Shown here one piece after another: positions 30,174 to 40,742 of a stretch of 64,000 nucleotides of DNA. Each line of letters begins with the position of its first letter. The first letter of the stretch is position 1. The translations under genes were made by a program, and so were the position numbers. Under the pieces are notes generated by a model. It did no database searches, was not told the DNA's origin, and worked only from the letters and a program-made list of their open reading frames with translations. The DNA lies in contig NC_011676.1 of assembly GCF_000150955.2 (NCBI RefSeq), positions 62,001-126,000 on the forward strand. Direction: 5' to 3'. This stretch comes from Phaeodactylum tricornutum CCAP 1055/1 (Eukaryota > Bacillariophyta > Bacillariophyceae > Surirellales > Neidiaceae).

Positions 30174-32507
30174 ATGCTGGTGGCCCTACTGCTCGGGGTA
30201 CTGGGGACGGCGTCCGGGGATACCAACCCATTTTCGTACACCGCCAGTCGAGCAGGGACCGTCTCGGGAACCTTGCGTCAATGGGAAACCATTACGTTGG
30301 CTTTGCGGGGACCTCCCAACAGTAACAACGACAGTAGCGCATCGTCGAATCCGCGCATGGACAATCGACTGGACGTGACCTGGGCTCCCGAAGGATCGCG
30401 CAGTTCGCTCACCGTTCCGGGATATCTCGCGACCACAAGTACCAGCACCAGCTCCAATACCACGAACAATAGTACTACGACGAATCCTGAGACTGACGGG
30501 AGCGTTTGGTTGGTGCACGTCACGTTGGAATCGGCCGGAACCTGGCACTGGGAAGCCTCCTTTCGAACCGGTCCCAACGTGGCTATCCGGAGCATGGACA
30601 ACACCGACGCCAACATCGATACCGACACGGACACGAGCACCTCGGGCTGGGGGGACCGCATTACTGGATCGATCGTGGTGGCACAATCCGCACACGAGGA
30701 TGAATTTGCGTCGGAAAGTGCCCCTGGGGAGACCTTTTGGGAACTAGGGAAACTGGAATACGTCGGAGCACACCACGCTTTGTTTGCTCGGGGTCACGGA
30801 CGGTGGTTTCTGCAGTCCGGAGTCGACCTGGGCAGCACGCTGTTGCGTTGGTTGGACTACGGCACGGACGATTACCCCACCGAAAGCTCTACCACTACTA
30901 CTAGTCTCCCACCAGGCTCTGCGTGGCTAACACGTCACCAAGCCTCCTTCCCGATATCACACCACGCTCCGTCGTGGACTCACGAAATGGGGAATCAGGC
31001 CATGGGACTTCTCGAGTACCTCGCTCGACACGGGGTCAACGCCATTCGTCTGAACGTGTGGGACGATACGGACGCCTCGACATCCCACCAATTCCTCTTT
31101 GCGGCCGACCAGGACCCCAACAGTATCCGTGTCTCCCAACTCGCACGCTGGCAGGTGGCTCTGGAGTACGCGCAACGACTAGGCCTCGCACTACAGATTC
31201 AATTGCACGGCAGCGACGGTCCGGAAAACGAATCACCAGACGTTACTACTGAACAACGACGCAAGCTCTACTACCGTGAACTCGTGGCCCGTTACGGACA
31301 TCATCTAGCCTTGTCGTGGCATTTGGGTCCCGCCGGACCCACGTCGGAATCGCGAGCGAACGATTTGCGTTCCATCGATGCGTACCAGCACACAATTGTG
31401 GTGGATTCCACCACGACGGAACGAGACTTCCCTACTCACAATTTACTGGGAGTCGATACCGTGGACAGCGTAGTCGTGCCGACACCGACCCGCAGTCTCG
31501 CTCTCACCAACACGGTAGTCCGGGATGTGACGACGTGGCGGGACTTGTCGCGAGCCCGCAAGCACCACTGGATCGTTCACACCCAACACGCGTACACTCC
31601 CAGTGCATCGTTGCCACCGCAAGTGCGGCTCCGGGACGACGATGAATACGTGCAAAATATTCGCCGAAACGTCGTATGGGGCAATCTCCTGGCCGGTGGA
31701 GCGGGAGTGGAATACGGTCTGCGCGAGGCGATTGCGAGCAATGGTGCCGACACGCTCGTGGACCTGGAGCGTATATGGCTGTACACCCGATTGGCGTTGG
31801 ATTTCTTGCAAAACTTAACCCCGCGGATCCCGTTCTGGTACATGGTGAACGAAAATTTTCGCGTCACGTCGTCGACTGCGGGGGCGCTGTGTTTGGCGCA
31901 GCCCCGAGGCGACGTGATGGTTTTGTATTTCCCCAAGGGAGGCACGGCACGAGTGCATTTGCCCAAGGGTGACGACGGGACGTCGTACACAATTCAGTGG
32001 TACGACCCTCGTGTCGGCGGTGAGCTCCAAACGGGTAGTATCGCGAGTGTGCAAACCGTAGCGTCGACCAAGGTGTCTCTTGGAACGGCACCCAGTGTAC
32101 CGCATCAGGACTGGGTGGTCTTGTTGCGTAGAGTAGTCGCACCGATCCCCGTCACTCCAAAGACCAGGAATGGACCACGGCCGTGGTGGGGTGTAGGCAT
32201 GACGCTGGGGACAGCGTTGGTGTTGCTACTGACTGGTGTGTTTGTACTCTACCGGTATTACGGTCCATCGGGACGACAACGACGAGGACGGTGGAATACC
32301 GATGCCTGGTACGCCCCACGATCGGGACGGGGTCGTGTATCGGCACTGTCCCGACGACGGGGCACCACCACCCGTTCCAACACCAGCGGTAGTAACAGCA
32401 GTGCGAACGTGAACGTGAGTGCGCATACGTTCGTCCCACGCACGTACGATTCCCATCTCCGCCAAGGTCCACCGGGAAGAGCCGGCCACGGCCATTCCCT
32501 CGTGTAA
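30174..32507 (+). CDS. DUF5060/glycoside-hydrolase-like protein, copy 2, type I membrane form
   Basis: 777 residues from ATG 30174, chosen because MLVALLLGVLGTASG is a clean signal peptide; ATG 30030 would add 48 residues ahead of it. No N-terminal Ig-like domain. DUF5060 region (TASRAGTVSGTLRQWETITLAL, MDNRLDVTW, VPGYLATT, GTWHWEASFRTG), then a barrel-like region (KLEYVGAHHALFARGHGRWFLQSG, LLEYLARHGVNAIRLN, NVVWGNLLAGGAGVEY) and a beta domain (QWYDPRVGGELQTGSI). Where copy 1 has NLGEEN and NDEQG, this copy has HLGPAG and TQHAY, so the candidate acidic residues are gone. Near the C-terminus lies one transmembrane helix (VGMTLGTALVLLLTGVFVLY), then a basic Arg/Ser tail. It has no intron at the site used by copies 1 and 3. 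Likely a non-catalytic surface protein. Confidence 0.8.
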   Translation: MLVALLLGVLGTASGDTNPFSYTASRAGTVSGTLRQWETITLALRGPPNSNNDSSASSNPRMDNRLDVTWAPEGSRSSLTVPGYLATTSTSTSSNTTNNSTTTNPETDGSVWLVHVTLESAGTWHWEASFRTGPNVAIRSMDNTDANIDTDTDTSTSGWGDRITGSIVVAQSAHEDEFASESAPGETFWELGKLEYVGAHHALFARGHGRWFLQSGVDLGSTLLRWLDYGTDDYPTESSTTTTSLPPGSAWLTRHQASFPISHHAPSWTHEMGNQAMGLLEYLARHGVNAIRLNVWDDTDASTSHQFLFAADQDPNSIRVSQLARWQVALEYAQRLGLALQIQLHGSDGPENESPDVTTEQRRKLYYRELVARYGHHLALSWHLGPAGPTSESRANDLRSIDAYQHTIVVDSTTTERDFPTHNLLGVDTVDSVVVPTPTRSLALTNTVVRDVTTWRDLSRARKHHWIVHTQHAYTPSASLPPQVRLRDDDEYVQNIRRNVVWGNLLAGGAGVEYGLREAIASNGADTLVDLERIWLYTRLALDFLQNLTPRIPFWYMVNENFRVTSSTAGALCLAQPRGDVMVLYFPKGGTARVHLPKGDDGTSYTIQWYDPRVGGELQTGSIASVQTVASTKVSLGTAPSVPHQDWVVLLRRVVAPIPVTPKTRNGPRPWWGVGMTLGTALVLLLTGVFVLYRYYGPSGRQRRGRWNTDAWYAPRSGRGRVSALSRRRGTTTRSNTSGSNSSANVNVSAHTFVPRTYDSHLRQGPPGRAGHGHSLV

Positions 32508-33298
32508 CGGACGCAAGGTGGGTGCTGGGGAACGGGGACACTGTGGGGCTAGTGGTTATAAGAGTGGTTGTGGTTGTTAGGGTCGTTGTTACAAGAATCA
32601 ATAAACGAAAAAAGACTAACCGTATGTAGAGATAGATACTGGAGTTTTGACTAGATTCCCACCTTTGGTCCAGAGGTAGTGTTACAGTTTGCCACGGTTG
32701 CTTCCCGCCAAGGTAGATCCCCTTCTCGGTGCCTGTACTGCGGTAACTCTAGAATTGTGGGCGTCCATGCTCCTACTAGAGGGGAGATATGGACCTATAT
32801 TTATATAGATATACATAAAACGGTGCCGTCAATATTCTAGAGGGCATGGGATGGTCGCAAACGCCGGGGGAGCTATTTCCTTGTCACTCGGGAACACCAA
32901 AATGTCAACGGGAGTCACGCGCGGTGACCAAGCCACCGGGATTTCTCTGCCAGCCGTACTGCGGTACCGTACCGTACAATACGTTATGCGTTGTTCGTTG
33001 TTCCCTAGTGGCCATCCCACAATTCCATCCGGACTCTCCCTTGGGTTGGTCGTTTGACAAACCTACCAAAACACCACTCTAGCCCGACCTTGTTACCCAA
33101 CATCTACTCACGGTCCGAGTCTATCCGAGTGATTCGTCGTCGTGGATATCGGTGAGAAAACGAGACGCCCAGAGACTTTTTGAAGAGGCAACGATTTCGC
33201 TTCCTACCCGACACCATGATAGTACTGCGTGATTCACACCCCGACGGGTCGAAGGATCCGTATTGCAACGACTACACTCGCAACAGGCACGGGTATGG
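32508..33298. other. Intergenic region between DUF5060 copies 2 and 3
   Basis: 791 bp. Contains an AT-rich element (TATATTTATATAGATATACATA, 32793-32815) and a short upstream frame (ATG 33216 to a TAG overlapping the copy 3 start), which could act as an upstream ORF. Confidence 0.4.
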
Positions 33299-36267
33299 AT
33301 GCTGCTAGTGAGCTTGTTGTGTGCGAGTCTCGTCGTCCCCGCACAAAGTCAGAGTGCCCGCATTACGGGCTTTTCCTTGCTGAACGCGGACACCCATCAA
33401 GTGATTCAACCATTACGCAACGGAGACGACATTGATTTGTTCCGCGCCGGAACGACGTTGCTCTCGATTCGTGCGGAAGTGTCCGGATCACTCGAGGGAG
33501 GTTCCGTCCAGATGATCCTGAATGGACGAGTGCGCAACGTGGACGTCAGTCCTCCGTACAGTCTCGGAGGCGACAACAACAACAACAACAACACAACGCA
33601 CAATACGAGAGTATCCCGGAATTGGCCCAGTGGGGTGGACATTCCGTACAGGCTCGTATTATGGAATTCCCGGACGGCACCGGAAACGTGCAAGACTCCC
33701 GTTCGATTGGCTTTGCCATCCGCAATTCGGATCCCAACGCTCCCACGGCGGCACCCGTCACACCCGAACCTACGACCCCTTGGACCGGCGAAAGTATCTC
33801 CCCCAGCACTGGTGACGGAGATGACTTTGCCACGGCGGCGCCTACGGCTTCCAACGTGCAGACTCCTCCCACCACACCCACGTCGACGGTGGCCTCGCCT
33901 TTTCCTACGGCTCCACCCGTCCCCGTACGGCCACTCGAACCAACCGACGTACACGCCTATCCCGCCAGTGTTCGGGGAACACTCTCCGGTACCTTGGAAC
34001 CGTGGAGTAAGCTTACCTTGTGTTTCCTAGCCACTACTACTGATGACACCAGCGCGACCGCAACGACAACCTCCGCATTCACCCACGAACGCAACGAAAC
34101 CGTCAATCCCTTTACGGACATTCGCCTCGACGTCACCTTTACCGCGCTCGAAGAACCCGTGGAACTCGTCGTTCCGGGATACTACGCGGCCGATGGCCAC
34201 GCCGCCCATACACACGCTACCGCCGGGGCCGTCTGGTGCGTACACGCCACCCTGCCCTCGGAAGGCTCCTGGATGTGGCGCGCCAACTTTTGGCACGGTG
34301 CCAACGTCGCACTCTTTGACGTCAACCACGGAGGCGTCGTCAAAACACCGCTCTTTCCCGTACACGGGTCCACCGGACAATTCATCCTCACGCCAACCAC
34401 CGCCAACGGCGACGACGAAGACGACCTGGCCACGGGCCGGGCTGTTACCAACGCCACGACACCGCGGCGGACGCGGGGACGACTCCAGTACGTGGGAGAA
34501 CACGCGTACAAGTACCCCAGTGGCAACGATTGGTGGTTGAGTTTCGGTGCCGCGAGTCCGTCCAACGGTCTCGCGTACGATCGCTTCGACGGAACCACCA
34601 ATGCCGGGGAACGCCGCAAATCCTGGACACCCCACGCTGACGATTACGTATCCGGCAATCCGACCTGGGCCGGTGGACAAGGCCGAGAACTCGTGGGTGG
34701 TACGTGCGTGTGTGTGTGTACATGTCGAACCCCCCAAAGTGATGGTTGTTGTAGTGGTAGTGTTTGGTGTGAAGGTTGTGTTTGTGATTGTATAAATGTG
34801 TATACTGACGCTGTCGATTGTTCTCGTTTTCGTTCGTCTTCCATCTTTGTTACAGCACTCAACTACTTGGCGAGTCAGAGTTTGAATCTCGTGACATTTT
34901 CGACCTTGACCTTGGGTGGACCGGACGGTAACGTTTTCCCGTTTGTGTCACCGCAACCATCGGATCGATTCCGTATGGACGTTTCCAAACTGGCGCAATG
35001 GGAAGTAGTGTTCCAGCATGCCGATGAACTCGGGTTGCTGCTGAATTTGCGACTCGAGTCCGAGTCCGCAGCGGACGTCCTGGATGGGAAAGCTGGCGTC
35101 TTGGGACTTCGACGACGCTTGTACTATCGTGAAATGATTGCTCGATTTGGTCATCATCTTTCCCTGATTTGGAATTTGGGCACCGCAACAGCTACGGCTA
35201 GCTTCAGTACCGCAAACCAGCAATCGCTGACCAACTACATTCGGAGTGTGGACCCGTACGAACATCCTGTGGTTTTACAGACGCCATCGAACCAGCAAGC
35301 CGAAGTTTACGAAGCCTTGTTGTCGAGTTCGAATGTAGCCGTGGAAGGAACCTCGCTAGCTTCCGATCTATACGATACGTTCAACGATACGCTGATCTGG
35401 AGATCGTTGTCCGCCGAACAAGGTCACAAATGGGTCGTCACCAGTGAATATCAAGGTTCGCAAGGCGCAACCGCGGATAGGGATGATCCCACGCACGATG
35501 AATTCCGCGTTGAAGTCCTGTGGGGTAATCTTTTAGCGGGTGGTACCGGAGTTGCGTACCATTTTGGTGACGAAAGGGGCGACAGCAGCGGGTGTTCCGA
35601 CTTGGCCTGTCAAGACTGGCGCAGTCGGGAGGCTTTATGGGGTCAATCACGCTATGCTCTGGAATTCTTTCGTGAAAACAGTATCCCGTTTTGGAACATG
35701 GGCAATTCGAACGAGCGCTGCACGGACGGCAATCGATGCTTTTCTAACGACGAATTTGTTGTGGTGCAGGTCCTACGAACCGACACACCCAGTCTCGTCG
35801 ACTTGACGACGCCGTCTCCCGTCGTCGCAACGTACAGCTTAAAGTGGTTTGACCCACTCCTCGGCGGACCCCTCCAGGATGGCAGTGTTGCCTCCGTGTT
35901 TTCCGGTCCTGCACAGGATCTTGGCACTCCACCAACTTCAACTGGCCAGGAGTGGATTGCTTTGCTCACACGCAACCGGTTGCCACCCACGACAGCCCCA
36001 ACAATTTCGTTGGCCCCAACACAAAGTCCTCTTCTGGTTGTGGTGCCTCCGACCCACGCACCTCACGTACCAGGGACACCCACTGGTACACCCATAGAGA
36101 TGCCCTCGTTCAGAGAGTCTGATTTCCTTTCCAGAACCATTGAACCGACCTCTGGACCCCCTAGTGAAGGCGTGTCGAGTGCCGTGGCTCCTACGGCGAA
36201 TATCAGTGCCGTTATTCAATGGATTCTTTTATTCTTGATCTTGGGGCTGGTACGAGTGAACCCATAA
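33299..36267 (+). CDS. DUF5060/glycoside-hydrolase-like protein, copy 3; intron and frame discontinuity
   Basis: ATG 33299 begins a signal peptide (MLLVSLLCASLVVPAQSQ) and an Ig-like domain parallel to copy 1 (ARITGFSLLNADTHQVI...PYSLGGD). Near 33610-33620 homology passes to another frame (PELAQWGGHSVQ aligns with copy 1 PALVTPGSVMVR), which runs to 36267. Either a small indel, or a 41-nt GT-AG intron at 33612-33652, would explain it; I favour the indel. A real intron at 34700-34855 (156 nt, GTACGT...TTACAG, phase 1) sits exactly where copy 1 has its intron. DUF5060, barrel-like and beta domains follow as in copy 1, but NLGEEN is replaced by NLGTAT. A Pro/Thr stalk and hydrophobic C-terminus (VIQWILLFLILGLV) suggest membrane or GPI anchoring. 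Confidence 0.75.
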
Positions 36268-36593
36268 TGTCGACACAACCCAAACGCCAAAATATTCGTG
36301 TGCCCTCTCACCAATGGAGTGAACCTTTATTTACGTAGACTATTAATAGATAAAGAAGATTCAGTGTCCTAACGAATCAGGCAATAGTAGAATGCCGAGG
36401 CTACAAGGAGCTGCACCACGTAGCCAATGCAATTGCCGACCACTCTTTCGTTCGCGAGGGAAATTCGTTCCAGGATCTCGCCCCTCCAACCCGTTTCGAC
36501 AATATGGGATAGACGATCCTCGAGAGCTGTTCTGCATGCTTCCTTACATGTTCGGAAGAAAATGAGTGCACTTCCCTTGGATAGCCTTGCCGG
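36268..36593. other. Short region between converging genes
   Basis: 326 bp of 3' flanks of DUF5060 copy 3 and the methyltransferase. Nothing recognised. Confidence 0.4.
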
Positions 36594-37450
36594 TCAAATG
36601 CTCGTGCGCACAAAAACAAAAACGCCTTCGGACATCTCCGGAGTCGTCCATTCAAAGCCGTACTCGGTAGCCTTCCTCAGTACTAAATCGATCGAAACGT
36701 TCCGGCGAGCGTAGGATAGTAAGAAGGTTCCAGCGGGTCGGAGAAGTAAGTCGACGGTTGTCCACAAGGGATCCAGGATCTGTTCCACGTAAATAATATC
36801 GGAACCGACAATGGTGTCGAATGAACCGTACGAGGTTTGAAAGGACTCTAGCTTTTCGCCCCAAACCAATTGTCGACATGATACGTGTCTACCACAATCA
36901 GTGTCGGCTCCATTCCTTTGCACATTTTCTCGTAGATTTGATAACGTATCCGTGTCGCCATCCGTCAAAGATGTGCGCGCTGCTCCTAAGTGGTGCACCA
37001 AGAGCCCCACCAAGCCCAAGCCAGAACCCAGCTGTGGAGCAAAAGCAAATTGGCGCTGAGAACAAAGAATTAGCTACGAGATTCACACTCCATCAAGCTT
37101 CTTGCTGTCCGTACCTCCAAAACATCCTTAGTCGCTACCCACTCTGGATGTTTAACAAGGTATTCACAGAGTAGCTCGGACGCGCGCCATAACGTCAAAC
37201 CAGTCGAATTCAGCGTTTGCCCCAATTCTGCCTTGTGTCCCGTGAGTTCTATAGCAATATGTTTCCCTTCAAGTGTATCCCAGTCAAACCGAAACGACTC
37301 CAATGGATCCGGGTCGGCAAATAAATCCCCTACGGCGGGAATGTCTTCCTCATCGGCCTCTCGGGTGTTCTCGCCTTCCTGCTGTTGCAACCATTTGGAT
37401 TCGATCCATTGAACCTCCAGCTCCTCGGTTTGTGGCTTCGGTGATGCCAT
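36594..37450 (-). CDS. METTL21-family (Methyltransf_16) protein-lysine methyltransferase, two exons
   Basis: Exon 1 is 37450-37115 (112 codons) and exon 2 is 37031-36594; the 83-nt intron has GTACGG...CCACAG borders, phase 0. The join recreates the SAM-binding motif I: KDVLE-LGSGLGLVGLL. Other family marks are the entry helix TGLTLWRASELLCEYL, the acidic strand TSLTDGDTDTLSNLRENVQRN, and post-motif GSFDTIVGSDIIYVEQILDPLW. The product is about 257 residues, in the family range. Members methylate lysines of elongation factors, chaperones or calmodulin in the cytosol, using S-adenosylmethionine. Which substrate applies here cannot be read from the sequence. Confidence 0.88.
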
Positions 37451-37920
37451 GTCTGCAAACCCGAAAGCCAGCGAAGCGTTTATTGCTTGAACCGAATCTC
37501 TGTCTCTTGGTTTTCAAGGCAGTTCCAACTCGGCTCGACGTTGGCAATCTGGCCTATGGGTAGATGACGGGAGGTTATTCATCGGACTATGAACGAGGAT
37601 CCGTGATATTAGTCTTCGTGCTGATTTTTGAAAAGTCTGCCGACGGGTGGGGGTCAGACTAACTATACGATCAACTATCGACTATCGAGGATGTGGAATA
37701 CTTGACAATCTCCATTGCGAGCATCTCAGATTATTTCTGATTGACGAAACGACACTGGTGAACACAATTATTTCTCAAGTATCCTATGACAGAAACGTGT
37801 CGAGTTTTTGTACCAGCGGTTGAAATACTTCACGGCTCTATGTTTTGCCCATGATTTTGCCACAGCTACAAGGCGCGAATCCCCCATGTCGCCTTGCACT
37901 TTGTCCCTGAACGTACAACC
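37451..37920. other. Intergenic region
   Basis: 470 bp between the 5' end of the methyltransferase and the 3' end of a secreted protein. No coding support. Confidence 0.4.
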
Positions 37921-38448
37921 CTAAGGAGAGTGATTGATGGCTCCCTCTTCAATACTGGATCTATTTCCGAAGTAAGAGTGAAACATGTATTCCTCCTTCG
38001 GAGGAGTTTGACCAAGATCGGGAGCATCCAATTCGTCTTGCTTTTCGATTGTGGGTGCAGCCGTCTGAGGAGTGTTGGTAGCGCCTTCTTCCCCGAAACT
38101 GGATCGATCAGCATAGGGAGAGGCGAAAGTGCCACTGTATTTTGCTTTGGAGCGACCATCATAAGGAGAATTGAAACTGCCTCGGTACATTCTATTGGGT
38201 TTGTCTTCTCCCTCGCCGGTCCCCTTGCTATTGGTAGGCTGCTGCGCTATTTCTGGACTCGCAAAGTAAAGGTCCCGACGGTTTTCCACGGCTGGGGTAT
38301 TCTTCGGCGCAGTCAAGGTTCTGCGGAGACTGTGCGTCTCATCGGGGGACCGGGGGGCACCACGAAGGGGTACTGTATCAGAGTCCAGCGCCAGCACTGT
38401 AGACGCTGGCCATAGTGCGGCCACGTACGCGACGGAAGTGACTTTCAT
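37921..38448 (-). CDS. Small secreted protein with degenerate S-F-x-S-P-Y repeats
   Basis: 175 residues from ATG 38448. The open frame extends upstream to 38631, but MKVTSVAYVAALWPASTVLA is a signal peptide and marks the likely start. The mature protein is hydrophilic and contains imperfect repeats YRGSFNSPYDGRS, YSGTFASPYADRSS and MFHSYFGNRSS, i.e. an aromatic/Gly-Ser-Phe-x-Ser-Pro-Tyr unit about 16 residues long. It has no cysteines and no membrane segment after the signal. Family unknown. The neighbour at 39667 begins with a similar signal peptide on the same strand. Confidence 0.68.
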   Translation of the reverse strand: MKVTSVAYVAALWPASTVLALDSDTVPLRGAPRSPDETHSLRRTLTAPKNTPAVENRRDLYFASPEIAQQPTNSKGTGEGEDKPNRMYRGSFNSPYDGRSKAKYSGTFASPYADRSSFGEEGATNTPQTAAPTIEKQDELDAPDLGQTPPKEEYMFHSYFGNRSSIEEGAINHSP

Positions 38449-39454
38449 TTTGTTTCGAGTCGGGGCGAGGCAAACTCGAATGGAGAATGCATGAGATAAA
38501 TGGAGATCCAATGCGAGAGCCCGCTCGTAAAAGCAAGTCGTGTGAGGTGCCTCGTCTATCAGAACGACAAGAGCAGGGGATTTTTTGCATTCCGTGGTCG
38601 ACAAGAAAGTCGGGACAAAAGGGTCCTTCATTGGAAAATGACCGTGATGTCACACAAATTAAGCTAAGCCTATTTGATTGTCCTTCTATTTCGAACTTTC
38701 ATATGTGAGGTGGGAAAACAGGAGACATTGTGATACTTTCCAATTCGTGGACGCCAGGGTGGGATAAGTAGACCAAATATCCGAATTTGTCAAAAAATTT
38801 GGCAAAAAAGTGATCACATATAGTAGAAAATCCGGCGATAGCGGGAAGCAATTTTTTTTGGCAGGACTCTCTAGCTAGAGAGAGGACCGATCCTTTGAAT
38901 CCTCCAACGATATCAAGTTGACCGTGACGTGCTACTGGTCTAACAGTGTAACGTCCAATAACCGAGCGACTTATATTAGCATGGACAGCTCAAAGCCGGA
39001 CCTCGACGGATGCTGGAAAGCAGAGTCTCCGTACTCGTCACTTGCATTAGCGGCGTGATCCACTCCTTGATTGCACACCATCGAATGCTACTAGCTAGTG
39101 CTGGCTATAGTACAAGAGTAACAGTCAACCGTGCAGAACTGTTGCGAACGCCTACCGAAAACATGGCAAAAGCAGCATAACGCCGAAGCGATGAAAGCGA
39201 ACCAATAGAGAATTCCTAAAGGTACTCCTAGTTTTCGAAAATAATTGGTTTTATACTACAACGAAAAAGAATTATCGTATTTCTTGTGAAGCGCACTCAT
39301 CCATTTTACTGTCGGAATAGACAGCACCCAGAGATACATACGCAATCCGATTCTATTCTGTCACTGCCTTGGTCTCTCGAGAAAGAGCTGCAGCCATTTT
39401 CCTTTTCGACACGGATGGTGGCGACCTCCCCGACAATGGCCTGGTCTTTCTTGA
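38449..39454. other. Intergenic region
   Basis: About 1 kb. Contains a perfect palindrome CTCTCTAGCTAGAGAG (about 38869-38884). No gene recognised. Confidence 0.4.
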
Positions 39455-39667
39455 TTAAAAATGTTGCAGCAAATCTCGATTCGCGATATCGTGCTGCAAT
39501 TGTGCGAGGAAGTAGTCCGAGGCGAGGATTTCTGGTGCCAGTGCCGCCTGGGTACGCTGTGCGGGCTGCTGTACACCACCGCGCACCCCGGCCGCTTCGA
39601 CTACCGGAGCCAATCGGACGGTCATTTGCCACACGGCGGCGAACATTGTTAGAATAGAAACTTTCAT
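39455..39667 (-). CDS. Possible very small secreted peptide
   Basis: 70 residues from ATG 39667: a signal-peptide-like start (MKVSILTMFAAVWQMTVR), then a Gln/Ala-rich segment ending LAQLQHDIANRDLLQHF. Its start resembles that of the protein at 38448 (MKVTSVAYVAALWP). The frame is short and could be chance or the first exon of a longer gene. No family recognised. Confidence 0.35.
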   Translation of the reverse strand: MKVSILTMFAAVWQMTVRLAPVVEAAGVRGGVQQPAQRTQAALAPEILASDYFLAQLQHDIANRDLLQHF

Positions 39668-40742
39668 TGGTGTTTAGCGCTTGTTTGGACGAGTCAGAAG
39701 GAGGCGCCCCTCGACGAGTAGTGCAATGAGCTTGGATGTGCCAATCAATGAGATCGTCGGAGACCCCCAATTCATCGACGTGCCGTTTGCGGAGTTGTGT
39801 CTATAGTTAGTACCGGGGTGAAGAAGTTTTTGGCAGTCCCAAAACCCTGAGTACGGAATCGTAGCCTCTTCGAAATTCCTTGGTCGACAAATAAAGCTAG
39901 TAGGAAACATGTGGCGTTATGTGCAACGGGACAACCATAACTATTGCGGTTGCAGCCGTATTTTGAATACTTAACGTTTTATAATTTTTGTTTGGAAATG
40001 AGTGGGATGTCTTCTGCGTATATATTGTGAATTGCCGTTGAGGACTGCTGTTGGGGACGGAGATCGAATTGTTAGCCGGTTCCGGCCTTTTTTGGCCACG
40101 GGAAGACTGTTCGAATGGAACGTATTTTTTGGTCTGTTCGAAACGTCGCGACTAACTTAGCGCTTCGGTCGGGATCGGGGCGTTTGCCGCACTTTCCGGG
40201 TACTATGGGTCTGCGCTGGTTTCCGCGCGCGAAGAAATTCGGCGTGACATCATCACCTTTTGGTTGATGTGCAAATCCCTCTTCCGTCTACTACTAGCTA
40301 GAGCTAGTAGTAGTAGTGGTTGCTTGCTGCGGTGCCCTCTCACGGTCCGTGCCGGTATGCTAGTGGTAGCTCTACTAAAGCTAGAATTAACGTAGATAGT
40401 GTATCTCACTGTGTCAGTTCTCGTTAGTGAGATATCGTGATGTCAATGTTGGTCGTTTCGGTTGCTTCCAATCCGTGACCTTCTTCCGGATCGTTTTTCG
40501 AACACCATCGTACAAATCCAGGCAACAGTGTCAGCGATAGTAAGAGTGATACTCTACGGGTCTTTGGTTAGGTTGTTTGTTGTGTGTGGTGCCTTGCGGT
40601 GGCTGCGCGCATTGGATCGGGAAACTTTTGGTTTCTTTTTTTTTGTTGTTTCCGAGCGAGATCGATTGGTTCGTTGCTTCTTTTGCTCGATTGAAAGGCA
40701 GACTGTCAACCTCATCCATACAAACAATCCCCGACCTTGACA
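39668..40742. other. Intergenic region upstream of the TPR protein
   Basis: About 1.1 kb without coding support. Holds the 26-bp inverted repeat at 40288-40313. The 5' flank of the next gene has a T-rich tract at about 40635-40649. Confidence 0.4.
40288..40313. repeat. Perfect inverted repeat, 12-bp arms
   Basis: CTACTACTAGCT, a two-base spacer, and its exact reverse complement. It could fold as a hairpin in RNA or DNA. It lies in intergenic DNA about 430 bp before the TPR gene. Confidence 0.85.
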
